Source: a bacterium (GTDB lineage: Bacteria; Zixibacteria; MSB-5A5; GN15; FEB-12). From it: a stretch of 64,000 bases of DNA. The position numbers and the translations under genes are program-made. Location of the stretch: positions 992,001 through 1,056,000 of the forward strand of contig JADJGQ010000002.1 in NCBI GenBank assembly GCA_016708025.1, in the 5' to 3' direction. Numbering within the stretch: the first letter of the stretch is position 1; each line of letters starts with the position of its first letter. Positions 18,316 to 26,711 of this stretch are shown here, in pieces. The notes below the pieces were generated by a model, which was given only the letters and a program-made list of their open reading frames with translations, did not search any database and was not told the DNA's origin.

Positions 18316-19248
18316 CTAGTAGCGGAAGACATCGGTACTCATGTACTTGAGGCCGGTGTCGCACATGAGGGTGACGACGGTTGCGTTGGGACCAAGTCGT
18401 TCGGCCACTTGTAAGGCGGCGATCACATTGGCGCCGGAGGAGGTGCCGGCAAAAAGACCCTCTTCTTTCGCCAGGCGGCGAGCCATCGCTTTGGCGTCCT
18501 CGGTTTTCACCGGAATGATCTGATCCACCAGACTCGGTTCCCAGAGCGGGGGGATATACCCAATACCGACACCCTCGATCTTGTGTGGGCCGGGCTGACC
18601 GCCGGAAAGTACGGGAGATTCAGCCGGTTCAACGACGACAGCGCTGACCTTCGAGTTGTGGCGCTTGAGCGCGGTTGCGACGCCTCGCGAGGAAGCGCCG
18701 GTTCCGGCCGACTGAACGAAAGCGTCAACCTTGCCGTTGGTTTGCGTCCAGATCTCTTCACCCAAAGAGAAATATCCGGCGATGCTGTCAGCGTTGCTGA
18801 GTTGATTTGTCCAATAGGTATTGGGGCGGAGGCTGATCTCACGCGCCACCTCGATCATATCAAGGATCAGTTTTTTGGTGGTGAGTCCGCCCTCGCTCGG
18901 GACGAGAGTGAGATGCGCGCCGAGTGCGGCCATATGGCGCAGCTTATCCTGCGAGAATGCCTCTGACGAAACGATCTCCAGATGGTACCCTCTGGCGACT
19001 GCGATCAGGGCGAGAGAGATACCGGTCGAGCCGCCGGTATATTCGACGATGGTATAGCCGGGTTTGAGGCGGCCATCTTCTTCAGCGCGGGCGATCATGG
19101 CCTGGGCGGCGCGATCTTTCATGGAGCCGGTTGGATTCTCCCATTCCAGTTTGACGAGGACCTTGGCACTCCCCGGAGGGACGACTGTGCGCAACGGCAC
19201 CAGCGAGGTATTGCCGATGGCATTGAGAACACTGAGTTGCTCAGGCAT
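18316..19248 (-). CDS. PLP-dependent cysteine synthase family enzyme
   Basis: A 310-residue beta-family PLP enzyme (CysK/CysM-like). LVKLEWENPTGSMKDRAAQAM holds the PLP Schiff-base lysine. VEYTGGSTGISLALIA is the phosphate or substrate loop, VDAFVQSAGTGASSRGVATAL is the PLP-phosphate clamp, and LFAGTSSGANVIAAL follows near the C-terminus. These fit O-acetylserine or phosphoserine sulfhydrylases and some cystathionine beta-synthase-like enzymes; the substrate cannot be fixed from sequence. The ATG at 19248 has GGGAG upstream; a GTG at 19263 is an alternative. No sulfur-metabolism genes are adjacent. Confidence 0.87.
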   Translation of the reverse strand: MPEQLSVLNAIGNTSLVPLRTVVPPGSAKVLVKLEWENPTGSMKDRAAQAMIARAEEDGRLKPGYTIVEYTGGSTGISLALIAVARGYHLEIVSSEAFSQDKLRHMAALGAHLTLVPSEGGLTTKKLILDMIEVAREISLRPNTYWTNQLSNADSIAGYFSLGEEIWTQTNGKVDAFVQSAGTGASSRGVATALKRHNSKVSAVVVEPAESPVLSGGQPGPHKIEGVGIGYIPPLWEPSLVDQIIPVKTEDAKAMARRLAKEEGLFAGTSSGANVIAALQVAERLGPNATVVTLMCDTGLKYMSTDVFRY

Positions 19249-19381
19249 ATCTTGCTCCCGCACGACTCTGATGCTGATCTATTATCGAAGAACGAAACTG
19301 CATGCAGACAGAAAGGTAGAGGAGAGAGCACGAGTACGTCAATCAAATTCGGAATTGTTTGTTGATCAACCCAGTGCTTGG

Positions 19382-22300
19382 TCATTGTCTGACCAAAGCA
19401 CGGTCAGTTAGCGCCGGGGCATGTTTGTCCAATTCGCCGCGCACCGCGCCCGCGATAGACAGCAGGGTGAGCGGTTTCTTGACAAAGGCGCCCGCGCCCG
19501 CCTCCTGAGCAATATTGACTCGGCCGCTGTCGGAGTATCCAGAGACGATGATCGCTTTCTGGCCGGGGTAGAGGGACGCTGCACGGCAATAGGTATCGGC
19601 ACCATCCATGCCGCCGGGCATGATCATATCGAGAACCAGCAGATCAAATCTGTTTTCGCGAAGCAGCTTTATGGCATCTTCGCCGCATTGGGCGATTGTC
19701 ACCTGGTAGCCGAGCTTTTCGAGGAGGCTGCCAAGGACCGCCCGCTGGATCGAGTCGTCGTCTACGACGAGAATTCGTTCGCTTCCGCCCACCGGCCGCG
19801 TCGCGGCCTCACACCTGCCTATCTCACGAGATGCGGGAAGGTAGATGTAAAATGTTGTCCCTCGCCCGGTTTCGGTCCGGATATCGAGATATCCGCAATG
19901 ATCCTTGAGTACGCTGTTGACCACGCTTAATCCCAGGCCGGAACCATGCTTGCGATCGCTTTTCTTGGTGGTGAAGAACGGATCAAAGATCCGTTGAAGA
20001 GCGTCATCAGGTATACCGCACCCGGTATCGGCGATGGTCAGTTTGACGTACTCTCCGCGAGGGACACGCTGATAGGCGATGGTGACCTCTTCGGCATAGT
20101 AGTTTTCTGTCCTGAGGCGCAGTTCACCTCGTCCATCCATCGCGTCCAGGGCGTTGTGCAGGAGATTAGCGACCGCACGGTAAAGCTGTGCCGAGCCACC
20201 CTTCACACAGAGCAGATCATCGGCGAGTTCAAGGTTGCAAGTGACAGCTTCCTGGCGAGGAGCAACTTCTTTGAGCGCGTGGGTCACGATCGAATTGAGA
20301 TTTACCGGTTCCACGGTATAATGTCCGCGGCGTCCGAGGGTCAGAAGATCCTGATTGATCGCGGCGATTCGCGAGGCAGCGTTTTCAATGTCAGACAAGT
20401 ACTGGCGCGCAATATTGCCTTCGGGCAATTCTTCTTTGATCAGGTCCGGGTAGGCCATGATCGGGCCAAGGAGGTTATTAAAGTCATGCGCTACTTGTCC
20501 GGCAATGCGTCCGATCGTTTCCAGTCGCTGCGCACGCGCCTCCTGCTCCTTGAGTCGCTTGACCTCGGTGACATTGAGCAGATTGCAGAGTGTGGCCGGC
20601 TGGCCATCCCAGTCGATCGGAGAGACCAACAGGTCATAGTCGAGGTAGTCGCTCTGGCGATTACGGAGGCGGAGCGCAGTCTGATTAAGCGAACTCTCAG
20701 TGATCACACTTTCACCAAAGTAATGTGAGCAGGTCACCAGATCATCCTGGTGCACCAGCGAGAGAGGCTGCAACTCAAGCAATTCTGCCGGAGTATATCC
20801 CAGTTGGCTGGCGAGGATCGGATTGGTGTACCGTATCTGCCCTCCCTGAATTATCCAGATACCGGTTAAAGCATGTTCGCTGATGGCGCGGAAGCGTTCT
20901 CCGCTGGTCTGGATGATCTGTTCACTCTCGCGCTGACGGAGGATCTTGTTCAGTTCCGTGGCCAGAAGCTGCATATGGGTGACATCAAGTTCATCATACG
21001 ATTCCGACTTATTGCCGACACCGAAGATGAGTTTGCATTTTCCGCTTTCGAAGACCGGAACGCTCATGAATCGTTTAACCGACGCATGGCCGTCGGGTAG
21101 CCCCTTTTGATTGGGGGAGTGTGGGAAATCATTGTAGACCACGGGTTGACCATAGCGCAGGCAATCGACCCAGTTACCGGCTTTTTCCACCGGGTAGTGA
21201 ACGTCATACGCCGCTGTGCACATCTTGAGGGCGGTCCCGTTCCAGGCGGTGAGGATGATCTCCTTCTGGTCGTCGGAGATACGATGAAAGAAGCCGATCT
21301 CGCTATTGGTCAGTTTGACCGCTTCGTCGAGGGCGTGAGTACAGAATTCCTTGTCCGGCAGGGAAATGGATTCGCCGTAGATCTTGAGCAGGATGCTGTC
21401 CAGGTGGGCTGTGCGTTTGGCCCGTTCTTCCGCCGTCTTGCGCTGGTGAATGTCCTGACGGGTGCCTTGCATGAGTTGTGGCTTTCCGTTCGGCGTCCAC
21501 GAGGTCACCTGGCCGCGATCAAGGACCCAGACCCAATGACCTTCCTTATGTTTGGTGCGTAATTCGACTTCATAGTAGTCCAGTTTTCCATCACAATGCC
21601 GGGTCAGATTCTCGTCGCAGAGAACAAGATCGCCGGGATGGCAAAGCTTTCGCCAGGTGTCGGTCGAAACTGAAGTAAGCTCAGTTTTCGAATAGCCGAG
21701 GATCTCGGCCCACCGCTCATTTATGACGACCTCTTCGGTCAGCAGGTTCCATTCCCAGGTACCGGCATTGGTGCTTCTGATGATATTGGCCATCCGTTCC
21801 CGTTCCAGGCGCAATGATTCCTCGGAGAGACGGTGCTGGGTTATGTCTACTCCTGACGATAGAGTGCCGGTGACGCGCCCATTGTCGTCGCGCAGAACGG
21901 TGCAGCGAAAAGTGATCAACAGCAGGTTCCCTGCGCGGTCGATAATCGGTTTCTCGTGATCATCAACACATTCTGCGGACCCTGTGGTCAGACGCGCGCG
22001 GTGCTCGCGAAGACTGTCTCGATGTTCCTGGGGGATACAAGTGTCATACCAATTCCGGCCGATCAACTCCTCCTCAGTGTAGCCAAGAAGTTCGCACCCT
22101 TTGCGATTGATACTGCGGATGTTTTCACTGAGATCCAATTCGACCACCATTGCGGCCGAGATATTCAGTTGCAGGCGTGCGCGGTCCCGTTCATCGCGTA
22201 GTTGTTGTTGAGCGGTCAGGCGACGCGCCGATTCACGCATCGCCGGTCTGATGATAAACAGGTAGAGCCATGGAAGTGCGCACAGGGTTGCCAGGGAGGC

Positions 22301-22423
22301 ATCGGCAACAGCCGCGTTCCACCACCGTGCTTGTGGAAAAAATGACAGCAGTAACATGACCGCCATTTCGGACAAAAATATCGTCAGGATGAGTGCGGCA
22401 AGCAGCCGTTTAGGATGACTCAT
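19382..22423 (-). CDS. Hybrid sensor histidine kinase (TM-PAS-PAS-GAF-PAS-HisKA-HATPase-REC)
   Basis: About 1013 residues from the ATG at 22423. Two membrane helices (LLAALILTIFLSEMAVMLLL; ASLATLCALPWLYLFIIRP) are followed by PAS domains near 80-195 and 205-325 (GTWEWNLLTEEVVINERWAE), a GAF-type domain near 335-500 (LTNSEIGFFHRISDDQKEI) and a third PAS near 510-630 (GIWIIQGGQIRYTN). The kinase core has the phospho-acceptor His in GQVAHDFNNLLGPIMAY and an ATP-binding domain with NLLHNALDAM, DTGCGIPDDAL and GSGLGLSVV. The C-terminal receiver has ILVVDDD and the acceptor Asp in LLVLDMIMPGGMDG. It probably signals to a DNA-binding or enzyme partner elsewhere. A TTG at 22564 would add 47 residues with no better ribosome binding site. 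Confidence 0.9.
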   Translation of the reverse strand: MSHPKRLLAALILTIFLSEMAVMLLLSFFPQARWWNAAVADASLATLCALPWLYLFIIRPAMRESARRLTAQQQLRDERDRARLQLNISAAMVVELDLSENIRSINRKGCELLGYTEEELIGRNWYDTCIPQEHRDSLREHRARLTTGSAECVDDHEKPIIDRAGNLLLITFRCTVLRDDNGRVTGTLSSGVDITQHRLSEESLRLERERMANIIRSTNAGTWEWNLLTEEVVINERWAEILGYSKTELTSVSTDTWRKLCHPGDLVLCDENLTRHCDGKLDYYEVELRTKHKEGHWVWVLDRGQVTSWTPNGKPQLMQGTRQDIHQRKTAEERAKRTAHLDSILLKIYGESISLPDKEFCTHALDEAVKLTNSEIGFFHRISDDQKEIILTAWNGTALKMCTAAYDVHYPVEKAGNWVDCLRYGQPVVYNDFPHSPNQKGLPDGHASVKRFMSVPVFESGKCKLIFGVGNKSESYDELDVTHMQLLATELNKILRQRESEQIIQTSGERFRAISEHALTGIWIIQGGQIRYTNPILASQLGYTPAELLELQPLSLVHQDDLVTCSHYFGESVITESSLNQTALRLRNRQSDYLDYDLLVSPIDWDGQPATLCNLLNVTEVKRLKEQEARAQRLETIGRIAGQVAHDFNNLLGPIMAYPDLIKEELPEGNIARQYLSDIENAASRIAAINQDLLTLGRRGHYTVEPVNLNSIVTHALKEVAPRQEAVTCNLELADDLLCVKGGSAQLYRAVANLLHNALDAMDGRGELRLRTENYYAEEVTIAYQRVPRGEYVKLTIADTGCGIPDDALQRIFDPFFTTKKSDRKHGSGLGLSVVNSVLKDHCGYLDIRTETGRGTTFYIYLPASREIGRCEAATRPVGGSERILVVDDDSIQRAVLGSLLEKLGYQVTIAQCGEDAIKLLRENRFDLLVLDMIMPGGMDGADTYCRAASLYPGQKAIIVSGYSDSGRVNIAQEAGAGAFVKKPLTLLSIAGAVRGELDKHAPALTDRALVRQ

Positions 22424-22643
22424 ATCAATCGACGCTATCCAAATGACGCGGTTCTGTGCAACTATCGATTGGGTTAGTGCTGGGTGGATTGCATCCGGCG
22501 AGTGTTTTGCCCTGCATCTAAGTGGAGATGCAACTCCTTTTTCCCCATAATTATTGTCGGCCAATCAAGGAAAAACTTGAAAGTGTCGGCAAGATGCGGG
22601 CAAGATCTGGAGATTGTTCGTGCTACGTGGGGATTGTAAACCG

Positions 22644-22677
22644 GGGGACAGGTACTTTTGGCAAGGAACCTGTCCCC
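22644..22677. repeat. GGGGACAGGT palindrome (REP-like)
   Basis: A 10-bp inverted repeat GGGGACAGGT (22644-22653) / ACCTGTCCCC (22668-22677) with a 14-base spacer lies just past the end of nrfA. The GGGGACAGG(T/C)AC word in palindromic form is common in intergenic DNA of many environmental bacteria, where it can be a REP-type element. It could also help end nrfHA transcription. Confidence 0.45.
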
Positions 22678-22691
22678 GGAGAAACGAGAGA

Positions 22692-24122
22692 TCAGCGATC
22701 AGCGCGTTTAGGTCCGCCGGGGAGGGCGCTGAAACCCTGCCGGGCGTAGTCGATCGCTTCGGCGAGGATACGGGTCGCTTCCTGCGAGGCATGGAATCCC
22801 ATCGAGTTTTCGGCGGCGATAAAATCGAGCCGGAACTGTGCCTTGCGATGGAAATTGCGCGCGGGAGCGAGCGAGACAGAGTCGGCTCCGGCGGTCCTGG
22901 CGGCGTCAATGGCCGCAATCAGGTCAAGCACAGCTTCCTCGGCGCGGATCATCACGTCCTTGGTCTTATCCTGAATACGCTGTGCCCGAGCAAGAATCTC
23001 CGACTCAGGGTAACGGTGGCAGTTCTGGCAAGCGCGCGATATTCAAAAGCGGGCTCCGCACATGGTGATCGGATATCTTGATAGCGCCTTCGCGGTAGTA
23101 CGGCATGTGGCAGTCGGCACAGGCGACGCCGCTCGGGCATGGATTCCCTGGCTCCACATCTCAAACTCAGGATGCTGGGCCTTAAGAACTGGCGCGCCGG
23201 AAGTAGCGTGGATCCAATCGACATGTTTCACAGAGTCGTAGTATGATTCGATATTTTCCACAGCCACACCTTCGTGCCAGGGGTAGGTGAGGAGTTTTCT
23301 TTCCCTTTGAAATAATACTCGACGTGGCACTGTCCGCAGACGTAGGAGCGCATCTCCTGGCGAGTAGCTTCCTTATTGGGATCATACGGTTCGGTTTTGG
23401 GGCCGTTCTGCCAGGCGGGTGAGGCTGGGGAGGTGGGGCATAGAGGTTCCACTTTCGGCGAGGCGCCGGATACCATTGATGAATCCGGGGCGGGTGACGC
23501 GGAGATTCATTGATTTTGGCTCATGACAATCAGCGCAGACGACCGGATGTTCGACCAATTTGTTGGCACTATCCCAGGGCATGGCACAGACGACCTCGAA
23601 GCCCTTCATGATCTGGGCGAGCGTATCGGAATCCGGCACGCCGGCTTCTTTCCCCTTCTGCTTGTAAGCCGGAATAATGGCTGCATGGCAATGCAGGCAG
23701 GCGCCGGGTTGACGGAACTGCTTGGTCCGTTCGGTGTCGAATTGGTCGGTCAGCATGAATGCATGGCCGCGTTCTTCGCGATAGTCGACGCCAAATGCGT
23801 AGCCGTTAAACAATTCACGCCAGCGTGTGTCATCATCGAGTTTCTGAAAGGCTTCGCTGCCGCCATGTTTGGTTCGGGCGGTATCGACAGTTCGCTTGTA
23901 CGTGTCGAACTGGCGAGGGAAATTCTGTCCCCAGACCTTGGGGTCGATCGTCTCTTCGTTGATATCCGCAACCTGAAAGACAACCTGTTTAGCTTCATCT
24001 TTGCGTTGCGAGATATTCTGATACAGCATCATCATCGCGAAGGTGGCGATGGCCAACAGCACGACGAGGGCGACGATGATCAGTTGTGCCCGTCGGTTGG
24101 AGGAGTGGTCTTCTCAGCCATG
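22692..24122 (-). pseudogene. nrfA: Cytochrome c552 nitrite reductase NrfA, disrupted by about five short indels
   Basis: NrfA reduces nitrite to ammonium in the periplasm. Homology runs the full length but changes frame near 24100, 23390, 23295, 23130 and 23035. Joining the pieces gives an N-terminal anchor (LIIVALVVLLAIATFAMM), haem sites CLHCH, CADCH, CGQCH, CADCH and CQNCH, and family blocks LRVTRPGFINGI, TRQEMRSYVCGQCHVEYYF, VLKAQHPEFEMW, ISDHHVRSPLLNI and a C-terminal helix ending GGPKRADR. The first haem has CXXCH where classical NrfA has CXXCK. ATG 24122 follows AAAGGA and lies 10 bases from nrfH. Every break fits a 1-2 base loss in a homopolymer or GC-dinucleotide run while the surrounding residues stay conserved. 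This is either recent decay or local sequence error. Confidence 0.85.
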
Positions 24123-24132
24123 ATCTATCCTT

Positions 24133-24612
24133 TCAATGCGCTGCGCCGTGGCCGACCTCGCGGTGGCACCGAACGCAGTTCTGATGTTCATCGGCGTGGG
24201 TGAACGAGCCGACCGATTCCGAGATCAGTTGGGCGTGGCAGCGAAGGCAGTTGCGCTGGACCACCTCACGATTATGTTCGCGAACGCGGATCGGCTCGTT
24301 GAAGTTCTGCATGGTGAATTTTTGGGAGTGGCTCCAGCCATTCTCCATTTTGATGAGATATTTGCCGGGGAAACTTTGCGGCAGATGACAGTCGTTGCAG
24401 ATGGCAACTCCATGGTGGCTCCCTTTCTGCCAGGAATCAAAATGCTCGCGCATAATATGGCAGTTGGTGCAGACCGTGGGGTCATCGGAGAGATATGACG
24501 CGCCGTGCGCGTAATAGAAGGTGAAGAACCCAAGGCCGATCAGGATCCCGGCGAGGATTGCGATCACCGCGATCCATTTCTGCAATGGTGCCGATCCGGT
24601 CAGTCTAACCAT
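24133..24612 (-). CDS. nrfH: Cytochrome c nitrite reductase small subunit NrfH
   Basis: A membrane-anchored tetrahaem NapC/NrfH-family quinol dehydrogenase of 159 residues that passes electrons from menaquinol to NrfA. A single N-terminal helix (WIAVIAILAGILIGLGFFTFYYA) precedes four haem sites: CTNCH (with IMREHFDSW following), CNDCH, CLRCH and CVRCH. Length and motif order match NrfH. I choose ATG 24612 because GGAGG is six bases upstream; ATG 24618 directly abuts that site. nrfA follows after 10 bases, the usual nrfHA order. The gene itself is intact although its partner is not. Confidence 0.92.
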   Translation of the reverse strand: MVRLTGSAPLQKWIAVIAILAGILIGLGFFTFYYAHGASYLSDDPTVCTNCHIMREHFDSWQKGSHHGVAICNDCHLPQSFPGKYLIKMENGWSHSQKFTMQNFNEPIRVREHNREVVQRNCLRCHAQLISESVGSFTHADEHQNCVRCHREVGHGAAH

Positions 24613-25135
24613 CGACATCCTCCAAACTCAAGGTCATACGGTGCCATCCTCAGGTCGCTCAAAAGTTGACCGTCAAGGTTGTGTAGCCCCAGAGCCCGGG
24701 ATCAGGATCATTTGCCGCGGCGAATGACTCCGACGGCAAAAACAAAGTAACAGCTTGGAGGCGTTAAATTCAACTCTGAACGAAGAACCCATACTTCTAT
24801 TTACTTCTCACAGTTTGTTTGAAGGCGGAGGCGGTCACATCGACTCCGTCGTGAATGGAGAATCGACAGCTTACGAAGAAAATCCTTTGATTAAAGTCAA
24901 GCGAGGCGGAAATCCATTGGGAAGGATTGAATGGTCCGCTATCTTGCACTCAGGTAGTCGGTTACGAGAACGGGTCGAATTGCTTGGCGGCGGTCGAATC
25001 GGGCAAAATGCGGCTCCGGTGACTGGTGAGAAAGCGATTGTAAACAGGACGAGAGATCAATAGGTTATACGAGAGCTTTATCGCACCCAAGTCCGGCATC
25101 ACATATCAGAAAACCCGGCAATTGAGGGAATAATC
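24613..25135. other. Divergent intergenic region upstream of nrfHA
   Basis: It holds the nrfH promoter and that of the gene at 25136. An open frame at 24755-25063 has no ribosome binding site or recognisable motif and I do not call it. No FNR-type or other operator is convincing. Confidence 0.4.
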
Positions 25136-25813
25136 ATGCGGATCTATCGTGACAGTCTGGCCAAAACAGTCGACTCGGTTAACGAAGCGTTTTTTTTCGG
25201 AATGCCCGTGACCGCGGCCGAGCGTGACGAGGTTGCGCTTTGGATCGCCAAAAGGCAGGGCGAGGAAGGCTCCTATGCCAACATGTTTGCGCCGACTGCA
25301 TCGGATGCCAGGAAGGGGATTCGCCTTTTCACGGGTGAGGCACTCGGGCCGAGTGCATCGCTGCGGCATGTGTCCGGCGAGGAGGCGTGTCGTGCGCTAA
25401 TACTGCTGCAGTCGCGTTCCAAAGAAGTGCAGAAAGCACTCGAGGATGCTACGGTTGGGATGAGAGGGGCATTGGAACGTGCCAGGCTGGAGAAGCGAAA
25501 GAAGTTCTGTTGCGGTACCTGCGACCCGGCGCTCTGGCGGCATATCACGGCCGGCGGACTTAAAGGTGAAGAAGAATGGCTGGAAAACGGGATGAAAATG
25601 CTGAAGGGATTTCGCGATGGTAAAGGGAGGTGGCAGCGGTTCCCCTATTTCTGGACGATGCTTGCGCTTTCGGAAATGGATTTCCCAGCGGCCAGACAGG
25701 AGATGCGGTATGCGGCATCGGTCGGCGAGCGGTATCTTGCCAGGAAAAAGCCATCTGATCCGATGACCAGACGGAGAGTCTTGGCTATCGAGCGAGTGCT
25801 GGCGAAATGTTAG
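25136..25813 (+). CDS. Conserved hypothetical protein with a KKFCCGTCDPALWRH motif
   Basis: A 225-residue, probably cytoplasmic, helix-rich protein with a good ribosome binding site (GAGGGAATAATC before the ATG). Its most distinctive part is KRKKFCCGTCDPALWRHITA followed by FRDGKGRWQRFPYFWTMLALSEMDFPAARQEMRYA, which has the look of an alpha/alpha barrel element with a small cysteine cluster. I recall similar unnamed proteins but no function. It ends in the next gene's start region (7-base overlap), so it is probably co-transcribed with the PgeF-like gene. Confidence 0.7.
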   Translation: MRIYRDSLAKTVDSVNEAFFFGMPVTAAERDEVALWIAKRQGEEGSYANMFAPTASDARKGIRLFTGEALGPSASLRHVSGEEACRALILLQSRSKEVQKALEDATVGMRGALERARLEKRKKFCCGTCDPALWRHITAGGLKGEEEWLENGMKMLKGFRDGKGRWQRFPYFWTMLALSEMDFPAARQEMRYAASVGERYLARKKPSDPMTRRRVLAIERVLAKC

Positions 25814-26700
25814 AGCACGACAACCGGGGTTCTGGGAACATGATGAAGAGCGTTGCGATATCTCGGATCAGGATCGATAGTCATGAATTGCTCTGCGCGT
25901 ATACTGGCCGCGAGTCTGGAAGTCTCTCCACGCGGGCCGATTCTCAGGAGGCGGTTGATCAGAGATATCAGGCATTGGCTGACCAACTCAAGATCGACCC
26001 CAGTCACATCTTCTGTCTTCCCCAGACGCATAGCAATAATGTGGTGATACTCCGAGACAGAGAATTCCTTAACCGACCTGAAGGACCTCGGCGATTTCAG
26101 TTCACGGAAAAGGAGATTCACCGCGGCGATATCTATTTGGACAGAGCCGATTTTGATATGGAGTGGCAACGGGGGATCGATGGTGTGATCCTGGCGGTGC
26201 AGGATGCGTATCCGGTGATACTGACCGCGGATTGCGCGCCGGTGATGTTCTGGGCGCCTGGTTCCCAGGTCTGCGGGATCGCCCATATCGGCTTGGTCGG
26301 AGCGGTCAATCAGTTGGCGATCCGGATGGTGACGCTGATGCAGAGCGAGTTTGGGGTTGAACCGCGTCGACTTGAGGTCGCGATACTGGCGTCGATCCGC
26401 GGATGCCACTACAATATCGAGCGATCAGGAGTCTGGAAGCGGCTGCGGCGCTCTATCAAAGAGTTGTATGGCGAGGAGAATCAGCACTACAAGGATGGGT
26501 TCTTTCATTTGCCGGAGTTCATTACGTGGCAGTTGGTCAGTGCCGGAGTGCGAGCAACCCATGTGAGCGATCTGGGATCCTGCACAGTCTGTCAGGCAGA
26601 CCGGTTTTTCTCCCATGTTCAGGCGGGAGTTACGGGGACGCAGGAAAAAGAAGGGCGGTTTGGGAGTCTGATCGGGATGAGAGAGACTCCATATAGTTGA
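25807..26700 (+). CDS. pgeF: PgeF/YfiH-type multicopper oxidase-like protein (Cu-oxidase_4 fold)
   Basis: The family contains peptidoglycan-editing factor PgeF and purine-nucleoside-active LACC1-like enzymes. Metal-site blocks are visible: LPQTHSNNVVIL (first His), VILTADCAPVMFW (Cys) and CGIAHIGLVGAVNQLAIRMV (second His; the usual AHAGWRG is altered to AHIGLVG), then ILASIRGCHYNIE and DLGSCTVCQADRFFSHVQAG. At 297 residues it is slightly long. The first ATG overlaps the preceding stop; ATGs at 25840/25843 are alternatives with a weak GGGAAC site. The 3' end (GRFGSLIGMR) is repeated at 29209-29238, beyond the neighbouring gene, so its natural C-terminus may have been altered by an insertion. 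Confidence 0.85.
   Translation: MLEHDNRGSGNMMKSVAISRIRIDSHELLCAYTGRESGSLSTRADSQEAVDQRYQALADQLKIDPSHIFCLPQTHSNNVVILRDREFLNRPEGPRRFQFTEKEIHRGDIYLDRADFDMEWQRGIDGVILAVQDAYPVILTADCAPVMFWAPGSQVCGIAHIGLVGAVNQLAIRMVTLMQSEFGVEPRRLEVAILASIRGCHYNIERSGVWKRLRRSIKELYGEENQHYKDGFFHLPEFITWQLVSAGVRATHVSDLGSCTVCQADRFFSHVQAGVTGTQEKEGRFGSLIGMRETPYS
26653..26682. repeat. Copy 1 of a 30-bp direct repeat flanking the LVIVD gene
   Basis: Matches 29209-29238 at 29 of 30 positions (single difference at 26661). It lies in the last codons of the PgeF-like gene and encodes GRFGSLIGMR. Confidence 0.75.
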
Positions 26701-26711
26701 TTGTTCCTGTA

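Noticed and set aside
24755..25063. 102-codon plus-strand frame upstream of the CCGTCD-motif gene
   Set aside because: It has no ribosome binding site and no recognisable motif, and the composition does not resemble a gene.
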